From: UBA4416 sp036676295
GTDB lineage: Bacteria > Bacteroidota > Bacteroidia > B-17B0 > Aurantibacillaceae
Direction: 5' to 3'
Length of the DNA stretch: 64,000 nucleotides
Assembly (NCBI GenBank): GCA_036676295.1
Contig: JAKFDE010000027.1
Span: 1-64,000, forward strand
In this document: one piece after another, positions 33,626 to 42,392 of the stretch
Position numbering within the stretch: position 1 is the first letter of the stretch
How the letters are laid out: the number at the start of each line of letters is the position of its first letter
Program-made: the position numbers and the translations under genes
The notes under the pieces: model-generated
Database searches by the model: none
The model's input: only the letters and a program-made list of their open reading frames with translations
What the model was told of the DNA's origin: nothing

Positions 33626-34198
33626 TTATTTACTTTTCTTTAAGAACTCATGAACTATTTGTTCGTCTGTTTTACCAATGTTTTCCATACAGGCTTTAGC
33701 ATCATTGGCATAAGAGCTCTTTGGATATTCCATGATAATTTGCGAATAAATAAGTTTAGCGGCAACTTCATTATTCAACATAGTAGGCTCATCATACAAA
33801 CGGGCTAATAAAAATAAAGCAGCGCCTCTGTTTTTGTATTTAGGAAAGGTAGCCGTACATTTTTTAAATAATTCTTCCGCTTTAGAATAATTTTTAATAG
33901 CCTGAGCAACCTGTCCGCCTTTTAATAAAAATTCAGGGGCTAAACTATCATTAGCACAATTGGTGGCAAATTCGTTAAAAACAACGATCGCATCAGTTGC
34001 TAATTTCGGGTTAAGTACCTCTGAGGTTAACAACAACGAATCAAAATGTTTGGCTTTAGCCAGAAGGCTTGGACAATCAACAGTATTGGTAACGACTGAA
34101 TCTTTTTTTACAACATCTTCTTTTTTTATAGTATCAGAAGAAGAATTACAAGCTCCTAATACAAGCATTGATATGAATGCGATAATTATTTGCTTCAT
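33626..34198 (-). CDS. TPR-containing lipoprotein
   Basis: The 190-residue product has a lipoprotein signal with lipobox LGAC (Cys17). After a linker rich in S/D/K come TPR-like helices: LLKGGQVAQAIKNYSKAEELFKKCTATFP and AAKLIYSQIIMEYPKSSYANDAKACM. The pattern resembles BamD/YbgF-type outer-membrane helpers, but the length is short. Its start is 6 nt after the def stop, so it is likely co-transcribed with def. Confidence 0.82.
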   Translation of the reverse strand: MKQIIIAFISMLVLGACNSSSDTIKKEDVVKKDSVVTNTVDCPSLLAKAKHFDSLLLTSEVLNPKLATDAIVVFNEFATNCANDSLAPEFLLKGGQVAQAIKNYSKAEELFKKCTATFPKYKNRGAALFLLARLYDEPTMLNNEVAAKLIYSQIIMEYPKSSYANDAKACMENIGKTDEQIVHEFLKKSK

Positions 34199-34204
34199 TA
34201 TAGT

Positions 34205-34804
34205 TTAATGTTTTGGTTGAAAAACTCTGGTTTTATAATCGGCTCTGAATTTTCCTTTAGAGATATCCGTTAATTTGCCGCTGATCAATTTACGTTTAAA
34301 AGGGCTGATCTTATCCGTAAACAAAACGCCTTCGATATGATCGTATTCATGCTGAATAACACGCGCGATCACTCCTTCATAAGTTTCTTTATGTTTTTTA
34401 AAGTTCTCATCGTAGTATTCAATAGTTACTGTTGGTTTACGAAATACATCTTCTCTGATCTTAGGAATACTTAAACATCCTTCGTTAAATTTCCACTCCT
34501 CACCTACTTCTTCCAGTATTTGTGCATTAATGAATGTTTTTTTAAATCCATCCATTTGTTTCATTTCTGCTTCAGTAAATTCAGGCTCTTCGTCTTCATC
34601 CACTTCTGCAAAAGGTGTTGCATCAACAACAAACAAACGAATAGCTTTACCAATTTGTGGAGCCGCCAAGCCAACGCCATTAGCATCGTACATGGTTTCG
34701 TACATATCTTTAATTAACTGTGTTAAATTCTCATAGTCTTTATCTATGTCAACACACTTTTTTCTTAAAACCGGGTCTCCGTATACTACTATTGGGTAAA
34801 TCAT
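34205..34804 (-). CDS. def: Peptide deformylase
   Basis: The 199-residue product has all three PDF motifs: GVGLAAPQ (43-50), EGCLS with metal Cys110, and HEYDH (152-156) with metal His152/156 and catalytic Glu153. It removes formyl from initiator Met in nascent chains. An acidic insert (~66-82) between motifs 1 and 2 is common in Bacteroidota. It heads a two-gene unit with the TPR lipoprotein. Confidence 0.97.
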   Translation of the reverse strand: MIYPIVVYGDPVLRKKCVDIDKDYENLTQLIKDMYETMYDANGVGLAAPQIGKAIRLFVVDATPFAEVDEDEEPEFTEAEMKQMDGFKKTFINAQILEEVGEEWKFNEGCLSIPKIREDVFRKPTVTIEYYDENFKKHKETYEGVIARVIQHEYDHIEGVLFTDKISPFKRKLISGKLTDISKGKFRADYKTRVFQPKH

Positions 34805-34830
34805 TCCTATTCTTATTTATTCTATTATTT

Positions 34831-34858
34831 GATTAAAGATACAAGATTAAAGATTCAA
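34831..34858. repeat. Two 14-bp tandem units GATTAAAGAT(A/T)CAA
   Basis: Unit 1 is 34831-34844 and unit 2 is 34845-34858, differing at one base. Inverted relatives (AAATCTTTTATCTTAAATCC) lie at 34878-34897. It sits between guaB and def. Confidence 0.7.
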
Positions 34859-34902
34859 GACAATTCTCTTTCATCCTAAATCTTTTATCTTAAATCCTTT
34901 TC

Positions 34903-36378
34903 TTATCGTGTATAATTCGGTGCTTCTCTAGTAATCACTACATCATGTGGATGACTTTCTTTTACACCGGCAGCTGTAATTCTTGTAAACTTAGCGCCTT
35001 GTAAAGCTTTAATGTCTTTAGAACCACAATATCCCATACCGGCACGTAAACCTCCAATTAATTGATACATCACATCTGCTAAATGTCCTTTGTATGGTAC
35101 GCGACCGCTAATACCCTCCGGTACTAACTTCTTAATATCATCTTCCGCATCCTGAAAATAACGGTCTTTAGAGCCTTTTTGCATCGCTTCTAAAGAACCC
35201 ATTCCGCGGTAAGCCTTAAACTGTCGTCCTTCAAAAATAATGGTCTCACCCGGACTTTCTTCAACACCTGCAAACATTCCACCCATCATCACAGTGCTTG
35301 CACCGGCTGCAATTGCTTTTACAATATCACCTGTGTAACGAATACCACCATCAGCAATAATTGGCAACTTTCCTTTTAAAGCAGCAGCTACTTCCATAAT
35401 AGCCGTTAACTGAGGCACGCCAACACCGGCAATAACACGTGTTGTACAAATAGAACCAGGACCAATACCAACTTTTACTCCATCAGCGCCTGCTTTCATT
35501 AAAGCTAAAGCCGCATCACCGGTAGCTATGTTTCCAACAACTACTTGTAGATCTTTATATTTCTTTTTTACTTCTTTTAATTTTAAAATCACTCCTTTTG
35601 AGTGACCGTGAGCTGTATCAATGATCACAGCATCTACTCCGGCTTCAACTAAAGCGTCAACACGTAACATGGTATCAGCAGTAACACCAACAGCAGCTGC
35701 CACACGTAATCTTCCTCTATCATCTTTTGCAGCATTAGGACGTACTTTGATTTTGATGATATCCTTATAAGTGATCAATCCAATTAAACGATTATTTTTA
35801 TCAAGGATAGGAAGTTTTTCTATTTTATGATCTTGTAAGATCTCTTCTGCTTGTTTTAAAGTAACGCCTTGCTTAGCAGTTATAGCTTTATGAGCAGGGG
35901 TCATGACTTCTCTCACAAAACGTTTTAAGTTTTTCTCAAAACGTAGATCACGATTAGTAACAATACCTACAAATTTTTTATCGCCATCTACAACCGGAAC
36001 ACCACCAATTTTATGCTCAGCCATAATGGCCAAAGCATCGCTGATTGTAGCGCTTTGAATAATGGTTAAAGGATCTACGATCATCCCGCTTTCGCTACGT
36101 TTTACCTTACGCACATGCATGGCTTGTTCAGCAATGGTCATATTTTTATGCAATACACCGATACCGCCTTCCTGAGCAATAGTAATTGCCATTTGGTATT
36201 CGGTAACTGTATCCATAGCAGCCGAAACTATTGGAGAATTTACTTTGATGTTTTTAGTAAAATAGCTGGAAATATTTACCTCGCGAGGCAATACTTCAGA
36301 ATAAGCCGGAACTAATAAAACATCATCATACGTTAAACCTTCGGGAGCAAATTTGTTTGCTAAAAACGATGAAGCCAT
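34903..36378 (-). CDS. guaB: Inosine-5'-monophosphate dehydrogenase
   Basis: The 491-residue enzyme has the (beta/alpha)8 barrel split by two CBS domains (~95-215: GMIVDPLTIIQSATISDALAIM, VREVMTPAHKAITAKQG). The catalytic Cys311 is in GPGSICTTR, and the flap motif RYFQDAEDD follows YRGMGSLEAM. It converts IMP to XMP with NAD+, the committed step of GMP synthesis. It has its own -7 box (TAACTTTG) on the minus strand at 36408-36415. Confidence 0.98.
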   Translation of the reverse strand: MASSFLANKFAPEGLTYDDVLLVPAYSEVLPREVNISSYFTKNIKVNSPIVSAAMDTVTEYQMAITIAQEGGIGVLHKNMTIAEQAMHVRKVKRSESGMIVDPLTIIQSATISDALAIMAEHKIGGVPVVDGDKKFVGIVTNRDLRFEKNLKRFVREVMTPAHKAITAKQGVTLKQAEEILQDHKIEKLPILDKNNRLIGLITYKDIIKIKVRPNAAKDDRGRLRVAAAVGVTADTMLRVDALVEAGVDAVIIDTAHGHSKGVILKLKEVKKKYKDLQVVVGNIATGDAALALMKAGADGVKVGIGPGSICTTRVIAGVGVPQLTAIMEVAAALKGKLPIIADGGIRYTGDIVKAIAAGASTVMMGGMFAGVEESPGETIIFEGRQFKAYRGMGSLEAMQKGSKDRYFQDAEDDIKKLVPEGISGRVPYKGHLADVMYQLIGGLRAGMGYCGSKDIKALQGAKFTRITAAGVKESHPHDVVITREAPNYTR

Positions 36379-36407
36379 AAGATTGAATTTTGGTATTAAA
36401 ATTCGGG

Positions 36408-36415
36408 CAAAGTTA
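36408..36415 (-). promoter_or_regulatory. -7 promoter element for guaB
   Basis: Minus strand TAACTTTG matches TAnnTTTG, 29 nt before the start. Confidence 0.5.
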
Positions 36416-36446
36416 ACAAAAATAACCTATTTATAAAATCTAAATT

Positions 36447-38294
36447 TTAATTTATGACTTTACTTACCACTTCCACGCCTTTACCGTGTAATTCATACAA
36501 TCTAAGGCCAATTACCTCAATATCAATATTCTGATTTTTGTGATTATAAATGTAAAAACTCATATTTTTTAACTTTTTATCTAACGGACCGCTACACAAA
36601 CCATAAGTATGGACCTTACCTTCTTCCCATTTATAATGCAACCAATTTAAAGGAATGCGCTTATAATAATAATGTCCTTCTTCTTCCGTATCAATTTGCA
36701 TTACTAACCAGGAGCGATTAGGCACATCTTTATTAACGACTTTAAAATCAAATTCAACCATGATAGGTTTATGATTAGCGATAATGGTATCCTGATACTT
36801 TTTATAAATATCATAAAACTCATTGGTTCCCTGTGCTTTAATATCCAGTTTAAGATCAAGAGTTAACTTTCTGGTAATTGGGAAACGACGTTTTAGTAAC
36901 ACAAAATTCCAATCAGGCTCTGTCATTACTTCGTCGTAATAGTTTTGATAATATCCTTTTTCGTTTTTTAAAGCCAAGGCATAATCCGCATTCATGTGTA
37001 GAAAGTCGGAATCATCCATTAAATTTAACTCGCCATTATGATGATAATTATCAAAGGCATAAAACAATTCGCGCACCCGATGTCCGGAAATTGTGATCTT
37101 TTCTTTGTGTTGTTTTTGCTCATTCGCTAAGTAATCATAAAACGAAGGAGGAATGGTTTCATAATTTACCAAAGAATGTTTTCTGAAATTTAAAGCCATA
37201 CTAAAATGAGCTACAAACAAGATCAACACACCCACAGCAATGCTATGATTCAAGTTAAAGGAAAACTCATCCAATACAAAAGTCAGAGCGATCACAAAAA
37301 ATACATAGAAAAATAAACCGGTTCTATCTTCCGGATAATTGACTCCCATTAATTTTTTAAGGGCATAAAACCCAATAATCAAAGATGCCAATACCGCAAT
37401 AAATACGACAGAATTAACTTGTGTCAGTTTTTTTAAATTGAACTTTGCTTTCAATGCCCAATAAGCGGCTAACAACATACTAATAATTAAAACAGCGCTT
37501 CCAGAAATAGCGATCCATTGATTGTTGTAACCACTCAATAATCGTGTAAGAGATAAATAAGTTGTTTTGTAATAACTCAAGCCATCTCCATAGTACAAAG
37601 CATTATTCTCTTGTAAGAAAAAAGAATATTTGATCCAATAATATAACAAGCCAACATTAATCAAATGCAATAAAATGGTTTTGCAATTCAGTTGTTTGTA
37701 GAACAATTGTGCCAATCCAATAACAGCCAATAATGGTAAAATAACCATGATCAAAATTAAATTACTGGAAATAGCTAACTGAAAAGAAAGAAGAAATAAA
37801 ATAAATTCTTTAACAGAAAATGTTTTGATATACGAAGAAAAATAACTGATGCTAAAGACCAACAATGCCATAGATAAGCCATAACCACGGCAAGTGCTAA
37901 AAAACGTATGAAAATGAAAGGAAAGTAATAAGCCACCGATCAATACTACTTTTGCGGATGGTGTTTTTAATTCCTTAAACAAACGCCAGGCACCAAACAC
38001 CAATACAAGATAAGACAAGGTATTTGGTAAACGAAGGGAGAATAACGAATCACCAAATAACTTAAAACAAATAAAACTTAGTGTACTGTTTAATACATGG
38101 TTATTGGCATCAATGTGCGCCATAAACGGCAGGTAATTACCGGTTTGAATGTAGAAATAAAAAGTAGCGACTTCATCGTGATGAAAAGGAACAACGTAGG
38201 AACGAATAGCGATAACTACAAACGTTAAAAGACTTACCAACCAAAAGGTTGCATTCAGCCATTTTTGTTGATTTAATGAATTGGTAGTTAACAT
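36447..38294 (-). CDS. Multispanning GT-C-like membrane protein
   Basis: The 615-residue protein has about eleven N-terminal TM helices and a ~200-residue soluble C-terminal domain. After the first helix comes VVPFHHDEVATFYFY, the D-E motif position of GT-C glycosyltransferases (GT39/ArnT-like). ANNHVLNSTLSFICFKLFGDSLFSLRLPNTL also fits that fold. The C-terminal part with WLVMQIDTEEEGHYYYKRIPLNW resembles a beta-sandwich. Such enzymes transfer sugars from lipid-linked donors; the acceptor is unknown. It starts 19 nt after the Rieske gene. Confidence 0.75.
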   Translation of the reverse strand: MLTTNSLNQQKWLNATFWLVSLLTFVVIAIRSYVVPFHHDEVATFYFYIQTGNYLPFMAHIDANNHVLNSTLSFICFKLFGDSLFSLRLPNTLSYLVLVFGAWRLFKELKTPSAKVVLIGGLLLSFHFHTFFSTCRGYGLSMALLVFSISYFSSYIKTFSVKEFILFLLSFQLAISSNLILIMVILPLLAVIGLAQLFYKQLNCKTILLHLINVGLLYYWIKYSFFLQENNALYYGDGLSYYKTTYLSLTRLLSGYNNQWIAISGSAVLIISMLLAAYWALKAKFNLKKLTQVNSVVFIAVLASLIIGFYALKKLMGVNYPEDRTGLFFYVFFVIALTFVLDEFSFNLNHSIAVGVLILFVAHFSMALNFRKHSLVNYETIPPSFYDYLANEQKQHKEKITISGHRVRELFYAFDNYHHNGELNLMDDSDFLHMNADYALALKNEKGYYQNYYDEVMTEPDWNFVLLKRRFPITRKLTLDLKLDIKAQGTNEFYDIYKKYQDTIIANHKPIMVEFDFKVVNKDVPNRSWLVMQIDTEEEGHYYYKRIPLNWLHYKWEEGKVHTYGLCSGPLDKKLKNMSFYIYNHKNQNIDIEVIGLRLYELHGKGVEVVSKVIN

Positions 38295-38313
38295 ACCTCA
38301 AATTAAAGGTATT

Positions 38314-38667
38314 TTATGATTCCCACCAACTTTTCTTCGTTCCAACAAAAACACCATCTTCCTGAATAACGATTGGATATGTTTGAACGGAGATAGCCAT
38401 TCCGGCTGAAGCTTTACCGGTTTCTAAATTAAAAGGATAACGATGCAGAGGACAAACAATTTCGTTGCGTTCATTGCATTCGCCCATACTTAAAGAAGCA
38501 CCATTATGTGGGCAACGATCATCTATGGCGTATACTTTATCATCATTGCCTTTTACCAAACACACTTTTTTGCCAAACAACTGGATCAATTGGATAGGAT
38601 GATATTGAAACATGGCATTGAACTCCTCTTTGGACTCCGCAATTTTTTGCCACTTAAAGTTTATCAT
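38314..38667 (-). CDS. Rieske [2Fe-2S] protein
   Basis: The 117-residue product is a stand-alone Rieske domain with both cluster motifs: C52-P-H54 in RCPHNGASLS and C72-P-L-H75 in VCPLHRYPF. Small Rieske ferredoxins of this kind (NirD-like or dioxygenase-type) shuttle electrons in the cytoplasm. No oxygenase partner is nearby. It overlaps the rhomboid gene end by 14 bp. Confidence 0.92.
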   Translation of the reverse strand: MINFKWQKIAESKEEFNAMFQYHPIQLIQLFGKKVCLVKGNDDKVYAIDDRCPHNGASLSMGECNERNEIVCPLHRYPFNLETGKASAGMAISVQTYPIVIQEDGVFVGTKKSWWES

Positions 38668-39427
38668 CTTCCTCTTTTTTGGTTGGAATAAAGGTATAAG
38701 TAATGTTGACTTGATTGGGATTTTGTGGTGAATTTTGTTCTTCCTCTTCTTCTTTTAACCTCTGTTGCAATTCCGCTTCTTGTCTTAATTGTTCCTGATA
38801 AATTGCTTCCAGATCCAATTCTTCTTCGGGCCATTGATAGGTTTGAGGTTGGGGTCCTTCCTTACGGTAACTATAAGCTACTAAAAGTCCTGAAATAGCG
38901 CCAAACAAATGTCCTTCCCACGACATGGTTCTATCTAAAGGAAAAATACCCCAGGTAATACTACCATACATGAAAACGACCATAGCCGAAACTACCATTA
39001 GTTGTTTATGCTTACGAAACACTCCGCTAAAAAACAGAAAAGAAGCAAAGCCGTAAATTAAAGTACTGGCGCCAAAATGAAAATAGGGAATTAAATCATT
39101 GTTCCTTCCTCCAACCCATAACCAAATACCACTAATAAAATAGATCCATAAGATTACCGGCCAGGCAATGGGTTTATAAAAATAAAAGATCATGGTGCTT
39201 AAGAAAAATACGGGTAAACTATTATTAGCTATATGACTCCAATCGCCATGAATGACAGGAGCGAATAATATTCCTTTTAAACCACTCGCCGTTCTGGGAC
39301 TCACACCCAATTGATACAGATCTAAATGAAAGAAATGATCGGATAAAAAAATACCCCAACACAATACTAAAAATAAGGCAGGGTATTTTATAACGGCCAG
39401 TAATTCTTTTAAAGGGAATTTTTTCAT
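38654..39427 (-). CDS. Rhomboid-family intramembrane serine protease
   Basis: I place the start at ATG 39427 (257 residues). A longer frame from 39568 would overlap the aminotransferase stop and read through its terminator, adding 47 residues without homology character. The catalytic dyad is S121 in GASTLIYG (119-126) and H173 in EGHLFGAISG. HGDWSHIANNS (60-70) is the loop/N motif. A Gln/Glu-rich tail (~195-230) follows the six helices. The substrate is unknown. Confidence 0.9.
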   Translation of the reverse strand: MKKFPLKELLAVIKYPALFLVLCWGIFLSDHFFHLDLYQLGVSPRTASGLKGILFAPVIHGDWSHIANNSLPVFFLSTMIFYFYKPIAWPVILWIYFISGIWLWVGGRNNDLIPYFHFGASTLIYGFASFLFFSGVFRKHKQLMVVSAMVVFMYGSITWGIFPLDRTMSWEGHLFGAISGLLVAYSYRKEGPQPQTYQWPEEELDLEAIYQEQLRQEAELQQRLKEEEEEQNSPQNPNQVNITYTFIPTKKEEDDKL

Positions 39428-39525
39428 AAGAAAATAATTTAACCAATTTGAATTAGTGTTCTCTAAAAATATACCATTACCAAAAAGCATGACAATTGAG
39501 GAGTTTTTAGCCAGCCTGTCATAAA

Positions 39526-39560
39526 ACAAATAAAAAAGGAGAACTTTTGTCCTCCTTTTA
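39526..39560 (-). terminator. Intrinsic terminator after the aminotransferase
   Basis: Read on the minus strand, AAAAGGAG (plus 39552-39559) and CTCCTTTT (plus 39534-39541) form a stem followed by TTTTTTATT. It lies directly after the aminotransferase stop (39568). Confidence 0.75.
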
Positions 39561-39567
39561 TTAACCA

Positions 39568-40767
39568 TTAGTTTGTTTTACCGGGATATACTTTTAAAGC
39601 TTCCTTTAAACAGATCATGGCATTTCTCAGATCCTCTTTATTTAAAACATAAGCTAAACGTACTTCATTGGTTCCTGCTCCTTCTGTAGAATAAAAACCG
39701 GTAGCCGGTGCCATCATTACCGTTTGATCATTGAAATTAAATTCTTCCAATAACCACTGACAAAATTTATCTGAATTATCGATTGGTAATTTAGCAATGC
39801 AATAAAACGCTCCGCTTGGTTTAGGGCAAAATACCCCATCAATTTTATTTAACTCTTCAATGATAAAATCTCTGCGCGCAATGTATTCCGTTTTCACACC
39901 ATCAAAATAAGATTGCGGTGTATCTAAAGCGCCCTCTGCTCCTATTTGTCCATAGCTTGGTGGCGATAAACGAGCCTGAGCAAATTTCATAGCTGCTCCC
40001 ATCACTGCTTTATTTTTACTGATCATAGCGCCAATACGAGCACCACAAGCACTGTAACGTTTAGAAATTGAATCTAATAACACAACGTTATTTTCAATGC
40101 CTTCTAAATGCATAACAGAAATATATTCTTTACCGTCATAACAAAATTCACGGTACACTTCATCACTTAATAAAAACAGATCGTATTTTTTTACCAGATC
40201 ACGTAATGCCATTAACTCCTCTTTGGTATATAAATATCCTGTTGGATTACCCGGATTACAGATCATGATCCCTTTAGTTTTAGGAGTAATCACTTTTTCA
40301 AAATCACTAATAGCAGGTAAAGCAAAGCCTGTTTCAATATAACTTCTAACCGGAACAACCGTCACATCAGCGGCTTTAGAAAAACCGTTATAATTAGCAT
40401 AAAAAGGTTCAGGAATAATTACTTCATCACCTGCATTAAAGCAAGTCATCATGGCAATTTCAATAGCTTCAGAACCACCACAAGTAATGATCACTTCTGT
40501 ATGATCAATATTGATATTATATGATTGGTAATAACCACATAATTTTTTACGGTAGCTTTCGTTACCTGCACTATGGCTATATTCTAACACTTTTACATCA
40601 GCACTTTTAACAGCATTTAAAAAAGATGCAGGAGTTTCAATATCAGGTTGCCCGATATTTAAATGATAGATTTTTGTACCACGTTTTTTAGCTGCTTCAG
40701 CAAAAGGAACTAATTTACGAATTGGAGACGATGGCATTTCATGCGCCTTATGGGAAATTTTTGGCAT
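39568..40767 (-). CDS. PLP-dependent class I aminotransferase (aspartate-type)
   Basis: The 399-residue protein has the fold type I pattern: IGQPDIETP, NPGNPTG (171-177), SDEVYREF with D202 and Y205, and the PLP lysine K236 in DSISKRYSACGAR. The C-terminal Arg that binds the substrate carboxylate is in EVRLAYV. It should move amino groups between amino acids (probably Asp, Ala or aromatic) and 2-oxo acids. It is monocistronic. Confidence 0.93.
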   Translation of the reverse strand: MPKISHKAHEMPSSPIRKLVPFAEAAKKRGTKIYHLNIGQPDIETPASFLNAVKSADVKVLEYSHSAGNESYRKKLCGYYQSYNINIDHTEVIITCGGSEAIEIAMMTCFNAGDEVIIPEPFYANYNGFSKAADVTVVPVRSYIETGFALPAISDFEKVITPKTKGIMICNPGNPTGYLYTKEELMALRDLVKKYDLFLLSDEVYREFCYDGKEYISVMHLEGIENNVVLLDSISKRYSACGARIGAMISKNKAVMGAAMKFAQARLSPPSYGQIGAEGALDTPQSYFDGVKTEYIARRDFIIEELNKIDGVFCPKPSGAFYCIAKLPIDNSDKFCQWLLEEFNFNDQTVMMAPATGFYSTEGAGTNEVRLAYVLNKEDLRNAMICLKEALKVYPGKTN

Positions 40768-40788
40768 AGCGTTCGGTTATTGATCAGG

Positions 40789-40796
40789 CAAAAATA
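40789..40796 (-). promoter_or_regulatory. -7 promoter element for the aminotransferase gene
   Basis: Minus strand TATTTTTG, 21 nt before the start. It is divergent from the HD gene promoter box at 40853. Confidence 0.5.
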
Positions 40797-40852
40797 AGAT
40801 TTAAATACGATTTATACGTTAATTTTTTAGAGTTAAAAACTGATAAAAGCAT

Positions 40853-40860
40853 TAAATTTG
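40853..40860 (+). promoter_or_regulatory. -7 promoter element TAAATTTG very close to a start codon
   Basis: TAAATTTG ends only 7 nt before the HD gene ATG (40868). If used, the transcript would start at or next to the start codon (leaderless). Confidence 0.45.
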
Positions 40861-40867
40861 TTGACGT

Positions 40868-42094
40868 ATGATTCCTAATAAACGCAAAATAATTAACGAT
40901 CCAATTTATGGTTTCGTTACCCTACCTGATGATCTGGTTCACGATTTAATTAATCACCCTATTTTTCAGCGTTTACGCCGTATTAAACAACTTGGCTTAA
41001 CTAATTTAGTATACCCAGGCGCTTTACATACCCGTTTCCATCATGCTATTGGTGCCATGCACTTAATGACAGAAGCCTTACTGGTACTTAAATCAAAAGG
41101 TATCAAATTCACCGAAGAAGAATCCAGAGCCACCATCATTGCTATTTTATTACATGATATTGGACATGGTCCTTTTTCTCATGCCTTAGAACACACCATT
41201 GTAAAAGGCATCAATCACGAAGATATTTCAGCCATGTTAATGGATGAACTGAATAAGAGTTTCAAAGGGAAATTGACTTTAGCTATTAAAATATTTAAAG
41301 ATGAACATCCAAAAAAATTCCTGCATCAATTGGTATCTAGCCAGTTAGACATGGATAGATTGGATTACCTGAAACGCGATAGTTTTTTCACCGGTGTTTC
41401 AGAAGGCGTGATCAGCAGCGACCGCATTATTAAAATGCTGAATGTAGTTAATGGCGAATTAGTAATAGAAGCCAAAGGAATTTATAGTGTTGAGAAATTT
41501 TTAATTGCCCGTCGTTTAATGTACTGGCAAGTGTACTTACACAAAACGGTATTAAGTGCTGAAAATCTATTGGTGAAAATTTTAATGCGTGCTAAAGAGT
41601 TATCTTTAAATGGCGTTGATCTCTTTGCTACTCCTGCTTTATCTTTATTTTTAAAACACAATTTCAATAAAAAGGATTTTAAAACTAAACCTGAATTAAT
41701 TGAACAATTTGTGTTATTGGATGATTATGATATCATGGCTTCCGTAAAAGTATGGATGAATCATTCTGATGTAGTATTATCAAGGCTTTGCAAAAACATG
41801 ATCGATCGTAATTTATTTAAGATCGAATTACAAAACAAAAAAATTGCCATTGATCATAAAAACACGTTATTAGAAAAGGTGATGAAAAAATATAAGTTGA
41901 CTAAAAAAGAAGCGGGGTATTTTGTGTTTGCCGAAAGTGTTAATAATAGTGCCTACAATTCTCATTTCAAGATCAATATTTTATTCAACGATGGATCTTT
42001 GGTTGATGTTGCTAAGGCTTCCGATCAATTGAATATTAAGATGCTCAGTAAAAAAGTTACTAAGTATTTTATTTGTTATCCTAAGGGATTGTAA
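40868..42094 (+). CDS. HD-domain phosphohydrolase (dNTPase/SAMHD1-like)
   Basis: The 408-residue product begins KIINDPIYGFVTLP and FQRLRRIKQLG, usual for the YdhJ/SAMHD1-like group. HD metal ligands are H58/H59 (TRFHHAIG), H96-D97 (LLHDIGHGPFSH) and D163 region (SSQLDMDRLDYLKRDSF). Members hydrolyse dNTPs or other nucleotide phosphates. No regulatory domain is attached. Start is fixed by the adjacent promoter box. Confidence 0.92.
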   Translation: MIPNKRKIINDPIYGFVTLPDDLVHDLINHPIFQRLRRIKQLGLTNLVYPGALHTRFHHAIGAMHLMTEALLVLKSKGIKFTEEESRATIIAILLHDIGHGPFSHALEHTIVKGINHEDISAMLMDELNKSFKGKLTLAIKIFKDEHPKKFLHQLVSSQLDMDRLDYLKRDSFFTGVSEGVISSDRIIKMLNVVNGELVIEAKGIYSVEKFLIARRLMYWQVYLHKTVLSAENLLVKILMRAKELSLNGVDLFATPALSLFLKHNFNKKDFKTKPELIEQFVLLDDYDIMASVKVWMNHSDVVLSRLCKNMIDRNLFKIELQNKKIAIDHKNTLLEKVMKKYKLTKKEAGYFVFAESVNNSAYNSHFKINILFNDGSLVDVAKASDQLNIKMLSKKVTKYFICYPKGL

Positions 42095-42116
42095 AACCCT
42101 TGTCGGTTCGAGTTGT

Positions 42117-42345
42117 CACCCTGAGCGGAGTCGAAGGGCGAGAACATCTTTTCTTACTTTCTTTTTTCCTTGACGAAAAAAGAAACAAAAAAGTCAAGCC
42201 AAAAAAAATTGCCTCGCTCCTCACGGAATTCTACGGATTTCACGTTCCGTTTCACTACACTAAATCCTTGAATTCTCGTTTCACCCCTCATCAGCTCCAA
42301 TTTTTGGCAGCCAGCGCTCTGCTTCGAAGAAGAAGTTCTAATCAA
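42117..42345. repeat. Dispersed repeat element, copy B
   Basis: Contains CACCCTGAGCGGAGTCGAAGG (42117-42137, split here as CACCCTGAGCG + GAGTCGAAGG), a sequence widely repeated in Bacteroidota genomes. A stem TTTCTTTTTTC (42158-42168) / GAAAAAAGAAA (42175-42185) with loop CTTGAC follows. Its opening matches copy A at 25419. A spurious 98-codon frame crosses it. Confidence 0.65.
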
Positions 42346-42357
42346 AAAAATAACATA

Positions 42358-42386
42358 AAAAAAGCTGAATCTTTTGATTCAGCTTT
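42358..42386 (-). terminator. Terminator of the minus-strand TPR gene
   Basis: AAAGCTGAATC (42361-42371) and GATTCAGCTTT (42376-42386) form an 11-bp stem with loop TTTT. On the minus strand it is followed by TTTTTTTATG, and it lies just past the stop of the gene ending at 42393. Confidence 0.8.
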
Positions 42387-42392
42387 AATATT

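Noticed and set aside
39428..39568. 47-residue N-terminal extension of the rhomboid gene
   Set aside because: It overlaps the aminotransferase stop and its terminator; ATG 39427 gives a normal rhomboid start.
42103..42115. GGTTCGAG, a tRNA T-loop-like word
   Set aside because: No acceptor or anticodon stem fits around it; it belongs to the repeat element.
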